A DNA stretch of 64,000 nt from Liquidambar formosana. Its lineage: Eukaryota; Streptophyta; Magnoliopsida; Saxifragales; Altingiaceae. The notes beneath the pieces are model-generated. The model did not search any database and was not told where the DNA came from. It was given only the letters and a program-made list of their open reading frames with translations. The position numbers were made by a program, and so were the translations under genes. This document shows positions 21,465 to 33,122 of the stretch, one piece after another. Numbering within the stretch: the first letter of the stretch is position 1; the number at the start of each line of letters is the position of its first letter. The stretch covers positions 24,264,271-24,328,270 of the forward strand of contig CM077833.1 of assembly GCA_039720395.1 (NCBI GenBank). The letters are read 5' to 3'.

Positions 21465-23120
21465 TATTTAATTAGTACTTTATAGGCCAAGGGTAGGTTC
21501 CAAGATTGAGTTGGATTTTAAAAGTTGATTTTCAAGGTAATTTTTTGAATTTTTAATCCGAGTCGTCCAAAATGTGATCCAATATTTGGTGTGGATCACC
21601 TCAGTATGTTACCGAGTTTTGAAAACTTAGCACCAAATCCTTGCTCCTAAACAAGCATCTCAATCATTGATTACAAATTGCACCGGTGAGTGTAATTATA
21701 CAAGGTTGCATACATACTTAAAACAAAAAATCATTCTCCCAATTTAAATTACTAATAGGTTGTGTATGTTTTCAAAATTAAGTTCTAGATGAAAATTCTA
21801 GATGGAAGTAGATGAGGAAGAAGGAGAACAAGATGGTACGGGAACATTAAAGTTTTCAAAATAAATGTTTTTTTTTTTTTTTTTCCTTTCTTTCCTCCTT
21901 GCTTACCAAACAAAGACGGACTTTTTTTTTTCCTCAATAAAAAGTTCATTCCTCCTATCTTTTTTTAATCTATTTTTCTTTCCCTCTTACCCAACTGAGC
22001 ATTAGTGTTTTCTTTATTTTATTTCATGCCTTCATGGTATGCTTTTGCATTAGCTTGAGTGCCTCACAAATGACATGCCTTTGAAAATGGCCTTACGATA
22101 GTACTCGTACAAAAACATTCGGAGTATTTCGTAGAAAATTCCACACCTAAAAATCAAGTGACTTGAGAACTTTCCAAGGCATGCAGAACCTACTATTAAT
22201 GAGATAGTGCACATGGTGGAAGAACTTGCAATATTGTATGGACATGAATACATGATTGATATATAGGCTCTGCCCATGTCCTGAAGTGATTATGAGGGAA
22301 GAACTTTCAAAGACATTATTGATATTTGTTTTTTCCAAAATCCTACCATTGGAACGAATCTGTGGGGTTGGGAAAAAGAAATGGCCTTCTCAGTCATGAC
22401 TAGTTTCTCAGATAAGTTAAATCATCATCATGTTAAAAGTGATGTTATCTGGGAATCTAATTTCTTATTCCTTTATCTTATCTTTTCTTTGAGGGAAATA
22501 TTATTGGTAGGTCTAGCATTAAAGTTGATTTATTCTTCAACCCATTAAATCTGTGAATTCATCTTGTCACCATATAATTTTTGAGCTCTAAATGACTTGG
22601 AAAAATGTTGCAATGTCCAGTCTGCTCCTCTTTAAGTGGGCCCCACTAACCTGAGTCTATAACTCGTTCATTAGACTGTTGGGTCCATTGACTCACTTCT
22701 GATACTGGCTCAGTCATCAGGGTCCACACCCGGCAACGTTGTAACTTGCGAGAGACGCGTTAGAGGCCCTTTTCCCTAAACTTTCCTGGAGTCTATTTCG
22801 GTGGGGCTCAACTTTGAATTAAATCTTTGTATAGCTTAGAAGACGTCAAATGAGCCCATTGGCCACGCCAAGTGTACCGAATTAGCTCAATTTAATAAGT
22901 TTTAACCCTTTCTTTAGAACACTTGTTTTCAATTCAAGTATCTCAAGGTTTTATTTGATACATTTGATGGTGTAAATAATGGATACGATATTTTGGTCAG
23001 TTTAATGTGCCTACCTTCGAAAAGCGCATGTATCCATTTTGCGACTCAAACTGTACATGCATAATTTATGTATGATCGGAAATGGGCCTCCTATCAAATG
23101 TTAGATCATTTAGGTGTATT
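21465..23120. repeat. Duplicated block, matches 54270-55930
   Basis: The two copies are nearly collinear, for example 'gtactttataggccaagggt' and 'cgttgtaacttgcgagagac'. Small indels and poly-T length differences separate them. The part from about 22660 is present a third time at 26085. No conserved ORF is shared between copies, so this is intergenic DNA of the WAK duplication unit. Confidence 0.8.
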
Positions 23121-23694
23121 ATAATTTTGATATGTATGTAACACACAGATAAGTCACCTCCATTTATTTTCTACCACATGTCATAAATAACTTAGAAAAA
23201 TATGAATTTAATAATATGAACATAGATACATGGACATGAACACAAATTCATTTTAATATAAATATGTAACACATAAATATGGACTTATAAAAATATGCTC
23301 ATAATTATATAAATATAGAAATATATACACACAATCAATACTCCTTATTTGTTTAGACAAGTGATAAAATATGAGTGGGAGGAAAAGAAGAATTCCTCCG
23401 CCCAAGGGTGGGCACAAATATTTTCCGATGTGTTTATATGTATGTCAGGGAGTAGGCGTGACCTCAAAAAAAAAAAAAAAAAAAAAAAAATACTTCGGCC
23501 CCTAGTTTGTATCTTTTTTTAAATGATAGTGAACAATAGTTTCTGCATGTCCTTGGTTTGCGCGGTAGGACCGATATATGGACCATCGTTGATTTGTTTT
23601 GTACTGGGGAATTGTCTTGCTTACGGATTGTCCTTGTCGGCTATACTTACGGTGTGTTTGGTTTTGTGGTGATGGTATATTTGTAATTGAATAA
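23121..23694. other. Gene-free stretch with poly-A tract
   Basis: AT-rich; A-run at 23468-23490. No counterpart of this segment is seen in the 54-56 kb block, so it arrived after the duplication or was lost there. Confidence 0.4.
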
Positions 23695-23890
23695 AAAAGT
23701 ATTACCAACGGAGGTTGACCTAAGTAGAAAGGGTTTTGATCCTTTAAGCAAGGAGTCTCGGATTCGAGCCTTTGTAAATGCAGTAAACTTTCTTAGAAAA
23801 GATCCCTATTTTGGTGTCCAACAATTTCAGAGGATTATGCCACGCTTCACCTTGGGAAACCAAAAAATAAAAATAAAAAAGTACTATCTT
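23695..23890 (+). mobile_element. tRNA-derived SINE, second type
   Basis: A B box ('ctcggattcgagcctt' at about 23757-23772) follows an A-box-like 'tgacctaagtagaaaggg'. The body is about 100 bases and ends in an A-rich tail (about 23861-23882). The tRNA-like head cannot fold as a tRNA. Confidence 0.65.
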
Positions 23891-24769
23891 CTTCATTTCT
23901 AAAAAATAATTCACATGTATTGATAAGCTAAATCGATATGTGAAACCACACTGCTCTTTGTATATTGTTCGTTTAGATGCGATAACTACCTCACATAGTT
24001 TTTGTAAATGTCTGTAAAATTATAGAACAAAAGGCTTAGTTTTTCAATCCTCTTGGTGCATGGTTAATTAATTGGGTTAGTTCCTATTAATTAAGGGACG
24101 TTTTGTTTCGGTCTCTAATTAAAAATTAAACAATTAGAATATATTTTTTATAATATAGAAAATACAAATTCATCACTTTGAATGAAATTATATATATTTC
24201 CATTTAATGTGCGTCTTAAATATTAAATAAAATGCACTAAATTAATTAATTTTTATTTTATTTGAGTTCGGAGAGAATGCAGGAAGGATGTGATGAGGTT
24301 GAAATAGTTTTCCGTCTTCTAGTTCCAGCCTAATTGCCAACATGCTGATCCCGCGTGACCCTTTAATAGCCGGACAAGATCCTGTCTTAAATACAAGTAG
24401 TACTGAGCCAGAGAAATAGGGTTAATGAGAGCTTCGGCCCTGCAGTAATTAAAACACGAATCAGGGACGTACAACTGATCCTCATTCCTTGTTAAATTAA
24501 TGAATATCTGCTGCTTAAGAGCTAAGGCTTTGAGCTTTGAATTATTCGTAGAATGGACCCATCCCAAAGTTTGATTTGTTAAGCAGACATGCTTATCAAT
24601 CTTAGAAAAACTAACAACGAAACGTCTTCGTAAATTACTCTAGAGACTGGAAAATGAGCCCACCTATGATGAGGATGCCTAGCCCCCATCACTCTTTATG
24701 AGGCTCCCATTTTTTACCCCAGACACCTAAATTAAGCGCCGGGGCATGATATATAACTATCAAAGCGAG
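23891..24769. other. Gene-free; right part matches flank of WAK-D
   Basis: About 24535-24760 ('tatgatgaggatgcct') resembles 59665-60040. That copy carries an extra MITE. The rest is AT-rich without recognisable content. Confidence 0.45.
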
Positions 24770-25980
24770 CACGTCTAGTTGCTAACTTGCTTTAAATTCA
24801 ATACCATAAATATGTTTGAGTATACACAAGAGGTCAAAATAGACATTAAATTTGTTTAAACACTATTGTCTAAGAAAGAATATCAAAATTTACTTACCAA
24901 AAAAAATATCAAAATTTGATCATACTGGCACGTGTCTGGGATATAATACCCCAGGATCCCACATTATTTGGCTAGGAAAAGTAACTGCGCTATATATGTA
25001 AACTTCGCTCCTCAACTAGTATGACATATTTTAAAGCTATGAGGAATAACCCAAAATGAACAATATCATGCTAATGGGGTAAGGGTGGGGAGTTACAATT
25101 AGAATTTATGCAATATCCCATGGAATTTGTGGGAGCTAATTACTACACTTATGAAGGTGCCTTCATTATAGCTCTTTAGTTAAAATTTTATTCAATTAAT
25201 ACAAAAATGCGGAATGTAATTTTATATCGTATTTATTTAAGTAAAGAAATCAAGTATATTTGAATATTTGAATGCCAAAAGTGATCATAGTTACATATTG
25301 GTTCTGCTAGGGGCAAATAATATTACACATCAATTCAAATGACTACTAACTTTATAGTAAATGACTATCAATTGTAATTATATGCCGTGGCCGAACCAAT
25401 CTGTAATTAATTTCCCTACTATACATATAATTTCTACTTTCTCTTCCTTTATTTTATTTTTTATTTTATTAACCATAAGAATTCAACTCCTAACTATCAC
25501 TGTAGGTATGTACTATGTTGGGGAAATTACAAGATTGGTTTGGACATATAATTACAGTTAGTAATTATTCTTAATTAAGTCAGTAGTCATTTACTATGAA
25601 GGCTACGTGTGGAGTCTTAGATTCTGCAACCAAGACGGATTGATGGCTCAATCAATTTGGTCGTCAACTTCAAGGTGTGAAATCACCGGTTTGTCAAGTC
25701 CAGCCCAAATATATGAAAATATATATAGTAGTTGAATCACAATCCATGGGGACTTATATAGCGTGGTCCACATGTGACATCGCAATCACTAGTTCATTAT
25801 AAAAAATTGTCCATATATGAGTGTAGATACTACCATTTTAAAGAATATCTATTTTGGATTGTATTACTTTTGAAAGTTCAAGAAGAAAATTCTATGTGCA
25901 TGAAAGAAAATTGTCCATATATGAGTGTAGATACTGCCATTTTAAAGAATATCCATTCTGATTTGCATTGCTTTTGAAAG
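24770..25980. repeat. Duplicated WAK-upstream block, copy 2
   Basis: It is collinear with 46270-47110 ('cactattgtctaagaaagaa', 'gcgctatatatgtaaacttc', 'gcaatatc.catggaatt'), and in parts with 27990-28440, 60090-60560, 61165-61560 and 4530-4960. An internal repeat of 'attgtccatatatgagtgta' occurs at 25806 and 25911, about 105 bases apart. No gene. Confidence 0.75.
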
Positions 25981-26084
25981 TTCAAAAAGAGAACGAGAAT
26001 AATTTTTTTTCTTTTTTTGTACTCCTATTTTGTTTCATTTGAAAGTTTAAGAACGAGAATAATTTTTTTTTTTGTTTCATTCTA

Positions 26085-26950
26085 TAACTAGTTCATTAGA
26101 CTATTAGGTCCATTGACTCACTTTTGATATGGGATCGAGTCATCGAGGTCCACACCCGGCAACGTTGTAACTTGCGAGAGACGCGTTAGAGGCCCTTTCC
26201 CTAAACTTTCCTGGAGTGTATTTTGGTGGGACTCAACTTTGAATTAAATCTTTGTATAGCTTAGAAGACGTCTAATGAGCCCATTGGGCACGCCAAGTGT
26301 ACCGAATTAGCTCAATTTAATAAGTTTTAACCCTCTCTTTAGAACACTTGTTTTCAATTCAAGTATCTCAAGGTTTTATTTGATACATTTGATGGAATAA
26401 ATAATGGATACGATATTTTGGTCAGTTTAATTTGCCTACCCTTGAAAAGCTTATGTATCTTTTTTGCGACTCAAACTGTACGTGCATAATTTTTGTATAA
26501 TCAGAAATGGGCCTCCTATCAAATGTTAGATCATGTAGGCGTACTATGATTTTGATATATGTATGTATATGAAAAATTACACTTTGTCTTGATAATTTAA
26601 GTGTGAAATCCTTTATCACCCTTGAAATAACAAACTCACAACGAGATAATTTCCTCATATAAATCTGTAGTATGAAATTAAATACAATACACGTGGTGTG
26701 ACATGCCTCTCAAACCTTCTTCCATAGTCTCATCTCCCATTCATTTTAGCCCTAATATCACAACAACATGACTACATGTCTGCATCATATTAGTTAATTT
26801 AAAATTACTTTTCTTTTACAATGAAGGTAATCCAATTGGAATCAATTAAATCTAATAATCTAACCCAACCTAAGGACTTGTTGACCTTGTTTCTAAGTTA
26901 AAATCCAATTCAGTGGAATTGGGTCGTGGAATTTATCATTTTAATTCCGG
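26085..26950. repeat. Duplicated block, matches 55455-56394 and 22670-23120
   Basis: The shared text includes 'gcgagagacgcgttagaggc' and 'cttagaagacgtc'. The 55-56 kb copy is the longest uninterrupted version. It shows that 21465-23120 and this block were once continuous or were copied twice. Confidence 0.75.
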
Positions 26951-27283
26951 GTCTAGATATTGTAAGTCCTTCAGGTGATTTTCTCATCCCATTAATTTTA
27001 ATTTTTTAAAGTTTAGAATAATGTAAAAGGTTTTTACGAAAAGTGACCGCCTAGTCCACTAGAAAACATCATTTTGAACAATGTATTTTGCAGAAAAAAG
27101 TTTTTCCAAAATCTATAGTTTAATGACTTTTTGGCCAAAAATGAAATAAGATAAATGGTCGAAAAGTTTACTTAAATGATAGGTTTTGGAAAAACTTTCT
27201 TTTACAAAGTTGTTCAAAGTGATGTTTTCTAGTGAATTATTTGGCCACTTTTCATAAAAACCTTTTATTTACCTAAATCTCAG
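26951..27283. mobile_element. Foldback MITE, copy 2, right end lost
   Basis: It sits after the same flank as the copy at 56395 ('ttttaattcc.ggtct.gatattg'), so it was inserted before that duplication. Its right inverted end is replaced at about 27284 by another repeat. Confidence 0.7.
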
Positions 27284-27780
27284 TTAAAAATTGAAATAAT
27301 TAATAATAATTAAAGATTAACAATTATAGAGTATCAACTTCAAGCTAGGAATATGAGGTTTGGGTTGAGCATATGAATTAAGCAAAGATAGACCTCAGTT
27401 GAGGCGTTTCAAATAGACCCGTGTGATTTCACAAATATTATCAATGGGGCGGGGCTGACATGTTCATCTCTTAATACACTCTTTTGGTCTTTCCACTAAG
27501 GGGTAATATAGTCCATCTACTCCATATAACCGTGAAAGCAACAATCCACCTAATTTCCACCTCGTTCAAAAAGCAAAAGTGTTCTAACAAAGTAAGACGG
27601 AGACCATATATAATTTTCAAAAGGAGAATGGGTAAAAATCATAAGAGGAATATTATCGGTTTTATCATTGAAAATGGTTACGAGTCATCGCCATCCTTTT
27701 TAATGTATAGACCTAATCATAGTTACTTCCATAAAATAAAGGACGAACTCATGTCGGCCTGAAAGAAAAATGGAAAACTT
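27284..27780 (-). repeat. 0.5-kb repeat, inverted copy at 45050-45650
   Basis: The reverse complement matches 45050-45650, for example 'gtatagacctaa' and 'ggtctatctttgcttaattc'. A partial third copy is at 42725-42840. It may be an unclassified DNA element. ORFs in it are not conserved between copies. Confidence 0.6.
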
Positions 27781-27989
27781 TTCAAGTATACTCTTTGTTT
27801 ATACTGTTGGCCACCTTAGGGTGGACTCGAAGTCAAGTAGAGACGAATAGAGATCCTCAATGCCATCTTTTATCATGTATGATTTGATGATGTTCGCATC
27901 ATAAAAATTACATCAGAAACTATTCTATACAGGCTCTTGCTTATTGTGTCTATCTTTAAAAGATTAACTCATTTACGGGATAATTGGTT

Positions 27990-28956
27990 TTAAATTTGTT
28001 AAAGTAAGCCTACACAAGAGATCAAAATTGACATTAAATTTGTTAAAAAACAATTGTCTAAGAGGGAATATCAAAATTTACTTACCCAAAAAAAAAAAAT
28101 ACTCCGTATCAAAATTTGATTGGTAGTGTGATTAATTATGTGTGCCACTTTGTAGTGAAACTTTGTTAGTGGGACCTATATATGATCTTCTATCCACCAT
28201 ACTGTAAGTGTCTTGGAATTCATGTCATTTTCCATGAAATTAGTGGGAGCTCATCACTACACCTAAGAGGGTGCCCTTGTCATAGCATTTTAATTTATTC
28301 ACTTAATAAAAAATTAATATAATTTTATATTGTATTTACATCACTAAAGAAATCAAGTATATTTGAATGGCAAAGCGATCATAGTATACAATGATAGGAG
28401 TTGAATATAATTATACACTCCCCCATTCTACTTTGATAACAATTTCTATTTTAGTAAATCTCAAAATATTTGTGTCATTTCAAAATTAGTCGAAGTAAAT
28501 GATTATTCTACTTACCCAAATTACTTGTTCCTATATTTAAAATTATAATTACTCAAATGAAGAGACAAAATAAAATAAGATTGTAAAATTCAAAATTTAA
28601 AATATATAAGTGGCATGACAATTGATTAAATATATCATTCTAAATTGATTAGCCAATTTTCACCATGCAACATTTAGTAACATTACCTCACTTATTAAGC
28701 GAATGATATGATATTTAATTTTATGAAAAAATATTGATATCTATTTGTTGATATATATTAAATGAGATTAAGAGTAGGGGTAAGTTCTATTAATTATAAT
28801 TTAAAAAAAAAAAAAAATCTAGTGTGTAGATATGCACCAGATAAAAGTTAGAAATATATCGAGAATAGTCCCATAATAAAAATTCGCATGCTTGTTAATC
28901 TTTGCCCGGCCAAGCGGTGGAGGATCATTGTACAAAGCACATAAAGAAACGGGACG
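27990..28956. repeat. Duplicated WAK-C upstream block
   Basis: Parts match 60090-60740 ('taagcctacacaaga.atcaaaattgac', 'tcttctatccaccata') and 62870-63110 ('gtggaggatcattgta'). It ends at the foldback element at 28966. Confidence 0.7.
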
Positions 28957-28965
28957 ACTTTTTAA

Positions 28966-29360
28966 GAAGGCCTCTATTGGCACCCAAAGACTTGCTTTTC
29001 ATCCCCCACTTATTTTACACTTTAAGGTTTTATGAAAAATACGTAAGGTTTTCAGAAAAATTGACCACGATATCTATTAGAAAACATCATTTTAAATAAC
29101 TTTTTGAAAGAAAGTTTTTTCAAAATCTATTGTTTAAGTGGACTTTTTAGTCATTTATGATGTAAAGACTATAAATGGCAAAAAAGTCCACTTAAACGAT
29201 AGATTTTGGAAAAACTTTCTTCTAAAAAGTTGTTCAAAATAATGTTTTCTCATAGAATACGCTATCAGTTTTTATGAAAACGTGTTATATTTTCCATAAA
29301 ACCTTAAAATGTAAAATAAATGAGGGATAAAAAGCAAGTCTTGGGTGCCATAGAGGCCCC
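28966..29360. mobile_element. Foldback MITE, copy 3, with 9-bp target duplication
   Basis: The flanking direct repeat is ACTTTTTAA at 28957-28965 and 29361-29369. Inverted ends of about 50 bases begin 'ggcctctat.ggcacccaa'. The interior carries the same family signature as the copies at 3533, 26951, 38041, 56395 and 56882. The duplicate flank at 63060-63150 ('aaggacttttttcaatccac') lacks the element and is the empty site. Confidence 0.88.
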
Positions 29361-29744
29361 ACTTTTTAATCCACGAACAAGTAGGCCCCCCAACCCACCA
29401 ATAAATTTGTAGGCCAAATTGACCCATGAAGAAAGGTGATTGGCGTGTCCTATGGGAGGATTTATCAAATCTGCCTGACAATACAGGGATACCTAACGCG
29501 GATTCAACTATGGCGGGCCGTGGTCCAGGATGTAAAACTCTTTTTTTTTTTTTCTTTTTTTTTTTTTTGGGTGCGAGGTAAAACATTATAACTAACCGAA
29601 ATGCGTATATTTTAAACAAATCGGGTTGAAAAATATTTATGCGATCCATGTTACCCAAAACGAGAGAAACATGGCACTAGAACTGTATTCATGGGTGACA
29701 TAGCTTAATTAGGGGTTTCTTGCTTACGCAATCATTGCTCTATT

Positions 29745-29788
<44 letters not shown>

Positions 29789-29807
29789 TAGGAAGTTTAT
29801 ATATGGA
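29361..29807. repeat. WAK-C upstream block, continued; poly-T and (AT)n
   Basis: It matches 63115-63500 ('cctaacgcggatt', 'cataactaaccgaaatg'). Poly-T/poly-A at 29541-29568 and a dinucleotide run at about 29750-29781 are additions. No gene. Confidence 0.6.
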
Positions 29808-29905
29808 AGTAGCCTTGAGTGGGGAGTGGTGAGCGTTGGACCCATGACCTCTTACTTGGCAAGAAGCTTACGACCACTCGGTCCACCGCTTATAAGGTTA
29901 GGCAA
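29808..29905 (-). mobile_element. SINE fragment (minus strand)
   Basis: The reverse complement reads as a tRNA-like head ('ggtggaccgagtggtc', 'cttgccaagtaagaggtc', 'atgggtcc') like the SINEs at 5431 and 42243. The body and tail are missing. Confidence 0.55.
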
Positions 29906-30061
29906 TCATTGTTCATATATAATAAAAGTAAAAGAGTGGAATATAGATTCACAATTTTTCATATGTACTAACTTCTCGTGTAATTTATATATTGCAAAAT
30001 TTATTATTGGATTAGATTTCCTTCTCATACAAACAGTGTATGCTAAATATCATTTTAATCA

Positions 30062-31492
30062 GGGGAAATTGGCGATTAGTCCATTTTTTGGTAAAATATT
30101 GGCAATTAATCAAGTAAAAGTTTTTCTAAGTCAATTAATCAAAGAGACTGAACTTATTTATCAATTAGTCACACTTTTTTTTAAAATGCCAGGTTTACCC
30201 TTATTATTACTAAGGGCACTCCCTTTTTTGTTATTAAGGGCACCCTATGTAAATAACTTAACCTTTTAGTATTATAATTTTTAAAAGCTTATAACTTATA
30301 ATATACATATCCATTTTTAAAAAAAATCATATTTTTGGAACCTACTCTTCGGCATCTTCGAAAAAAGATCCATATCGATTAGGTAATTATTAAAAAAATT
30401 AAAACTGTAAAATTTTACTACTTGATGAATTAATAAATTTTATAGTGAAGTAGTAAAATTTTACTACTTTACGAAGTAAATTTTACAATGAAGTAGTAAA
30501 ATTTTACTACTTTACCAAGTCTTTTACAACCAGTGGATTGAATGAGATGGGAATGAGTCTGTTGGCTCTCAGTTCATCATCAATGTTAATGCCTACTTGT
30601 TCTACACCACCCATGTCGCCCTCTACAACCGCTTCATTGCCTAGGGGTGGAATCATGTGGGAGAACAAGGTTAAACTCACAACACCTTTGCTGTAGCTCC
30701 CTAGTAGCAGGCTGAAAATTGCTTTAAGTGCTAGGGATTTTGAATTGGAATTGCTTGGGTTGGAAAACCAACATAGACAGCAACAATAGTAGCAGCAATT
30801 GATGGATGAGACATCTAGTCTCTCCTCCCCATCTTGTTGGAGCAAGGACTTCAACAGGATTGGAGAATTGAAGCCCACAAACCTTAATAATCGTCGTTTA
30901 CGATCAGAAGCGAGTTGTGTGATCTCGGCAACTTTTGCTTTTTCTCTGTACCAAAAAATCTTAACCTCATCGGCAATTCCACCTACTGCTTCTCCATCTC
31001 TACCTCATATGCAACCATCTTCTCTACCTTCATCAATACTGTTAAGCGTAAGAACCCCTCCATTGTTACGCTTTTATCAATTTGGGTTGGAGAGGCCCAA
31101 ACGACTCAGTCCATCCTTACTCAAATACCAAACTCTACAGCTTTGTCTTTAATGGTGAGCAAAGCTTTTCACAGGAAATCTTTCATCTAGTCTTCGATCA
31201 AAATAGCTAGGCTTTATGGGTCTCAGGGGCTGGATTGGCTCAACACGGGATCCGACTTAATCAATTTGGGGTTTTTATTGGACGAGTGGTGAGCTGCTAT
31301 CAATTCTAAGTCAAGAAAGAGGTAATCTGCTTCTCTTATGTCTGTTGGATAGGTGGAGAAGAAGGGAAAAAGAAATGAAGGTGAGGGTATTTTGGTCAGT
31401 AATGACTTAAATGGACTAAGTAAGTTAAAAAAACAATTGGTTGACTATTTGCCAAATAAGTGTTATTTGGTGGACTGATGGCTAAATCCCCC
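30062..31492. mobile_element. Mutator-like element (1431 bp) with unidentified, GC-richer cargo; Pack-MULE candidate
   Basis: A perfect 9-bp direct repeat TTTTAATCA flanks it (30053-30061, 31493-31501). The ends GGGGAAATTGGCGATTAGTC and the inverse of GACTGATGGCTAAATCCCCC are similar inverted repeats. The paralogous flank at 63840-63900 lacks it. The interior from about 30530 to 31330 is GC-richer than the surroundings and holds moderately long ORFs on both strands (30507-30878 minus; 30799-31152 and 30915-31190 plus). I recognise no protein domain in them and see no transposase. It may carry captured host gene pieces. Confidence 0.8.
30400..30520. repeat. Repeated palindrome GTAGTAAAATTTTACTAC inside the element
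   Basis: Perfect copies at 30450-30467 and 30493-30510, with a shorter version ending near 30422. Separation of the two full copies is 43 bases. Confidence 0.75.
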
Positions 31493-31501
31493 TTTTAATC
31501 A

Positions 31502-31969
31502 GATGTCAGTAGTTATCTGATTTATATATTCACATTTCTAATCAATAAAAAATCTCACATTATTAAATGAACAATCTCTTAAGTTTTGATCAACTTAATT
31601 GATATTTAGTAAGTATTGTTTGCCAAAAAAAAAAAAAAAAAAAAAAAAAACCATCTATGTTAATGGTGGGTTTAGCAAAAAATATCATATAATAATTAAG
31701 TATTTCTAAAATTATGTCAACATTTATATATAAAATTGCATCCTCCAATCTTAACCTCAACGAATCCATAAAGATAATTTTTAAATAATCCATAATGACA
31801 AAAACATGTCAATGCCAGACTTTAGTAATATTTTTCTCACTTGTTAAGTGATTGAGTGATCTCAAATTTCAATTTATAGAGAAGTATTGATATTTATTTA
31901 TTGATAATAAAAGGTTTAGAGATTAAGGTAGGATCTATTAATTATCTGAAAAAATAAATAAATAAAAAG
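31502..31969. repeat. WAK-C upstream flank, matches the right end of the window
   Basis: It parallels 63878-64000 ('cacatttcta.tcaat.aaaaa.ctcac', 'gttaatggtg'). A poly-A run at 31626-31650 differs in length. No gene. Confidence 0.65.
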
Positions 31970-33122
31970 ATGGAAACATGGACCTAGGGCTGGGTCCTTG
32001 GGTGACAAAGTTTAGGGGGGTATTGATGACGCAATCACTGTTCATATATAGTAGAAAAGGTAGACTCGGATGCCAAAGTCGTCATTTGCCATCAACGAAT
32101 GGGGGCTTGGTGCGATTTTTAAAATGTTACGGGAAACAATCCCTCGTGGAAGAAAGGAATGATATACACGATTTACACAGAAGTAAGAGAGAACGAGAGA
32201 TGATTCTCATTGGCCAGGGGTCGCTTGTACACGCATGATATACTTATATTCTCATATTATCTTATGTTGTGTTTGAATATGAAAGTTTTAGGTAGAATTC
32301 CTGTTCAAAATAGAATTCGTCAAATTCTTAAAATCAAATTCGGTTTTTGATTAATTTAATTTGGAATTTATAAAATTCTTATTAAAAAAATTTAACTTCA
32401 AATTTGAAGAGGTTAAATTTTATCTAAAAATTCCATCTTTTAGAAAAGAAATTTACGAAATTCCATATAAAAATTCTAATTTGTATAAAGTTTAACCAAA
32501 CAAAGAATTTCAGAAACTTCACTTAAAAATTCTAAAATTGAAAAATCCCTAGTTTTTTATTTTTTATTTTTATTTTTTTTAAGTTTCTTAACCAAAAACG
32601 ATGTTAGTGATTTTTTTTTTTTATAGTGAAACACAACGTTAGTGAACTTACATCAAGTAGTTAACTTCACTTGAACAATAAAAAAAATACACAATAAATA
32701 ATAAATAGTATAAATAAATAAATTATTGAGAAAAACTTGTATTCTTCTTTTTATTTTCACACTTGGACAACGACCTTAGGGGGGTTGACTCGAAGGTCGG
32801 AGGTCAAGTAGATACAAACAAATATGTTCTTGCCCAGAACAGTAACAAAAGAAAGTTTGGGGTAATTGCTGAATCGTTGCCTTGGCTGATTTAAAGATAT
32901 CATTTCTTGATTGGGCCTATCAGTAATTCCCCCAAAGAAGAAAAAATCTTTAAATAAAGAATAAATAAATAGATTATGAAAAGTCGTTGTGAAAAGATGA
33001 GGAAGTGCATCAAATTGGACTTTTCCTTGGAAGTTTCGCGGTGCCTACAAAAGGAGGAGCCGCTTCACAGGAAAGACTTGTACACGAAAAAAATAGCATT
33101 TGTGAAAGCAAGGTGCTTAACC
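31970..33122 (+). promoter_or_regulatory. WAK-C 5' flank, promoter and leader
   Basis: The sequence is shared with the orphan flank at 1890-3030 and, near its end, with 49330-49472 upstream of WAK-D. 'caagtagatacaaacaaat' lies at about 32803. A TATA-like TACAAAA is at 33046-33052, 71 bases before the chosen start codon. The following leader ('cttcacagga.agacttgtac') is conserved with WAK-D. An upstream in-frame ATG at 32976 lies before this box and so is probably not transcribed. Confidence 0.7.

Noticed and set aside
29272..29658. 128-codon minus-strand ORF
   Set aside because: It spans a foldback element end and a poly-T tract coding for a lysine run; the duplicate at 63 kb does not keep it.
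30799..31190. Overlapping ORFs as a real host gene
   Set aside because: They lie within a Mutator-like element with a clear empty site elsewhere, overlap in two frames and show no recognisable domain; kept as possible captured cargo only.
32976..33122. Upstream in-frame ATG that would extend WAK-C by 49 residues
   Set aside because: It lies before the TATA-like box at 33046, the added residues are not conserved in WAK-D, and it would bury the signal peptide.
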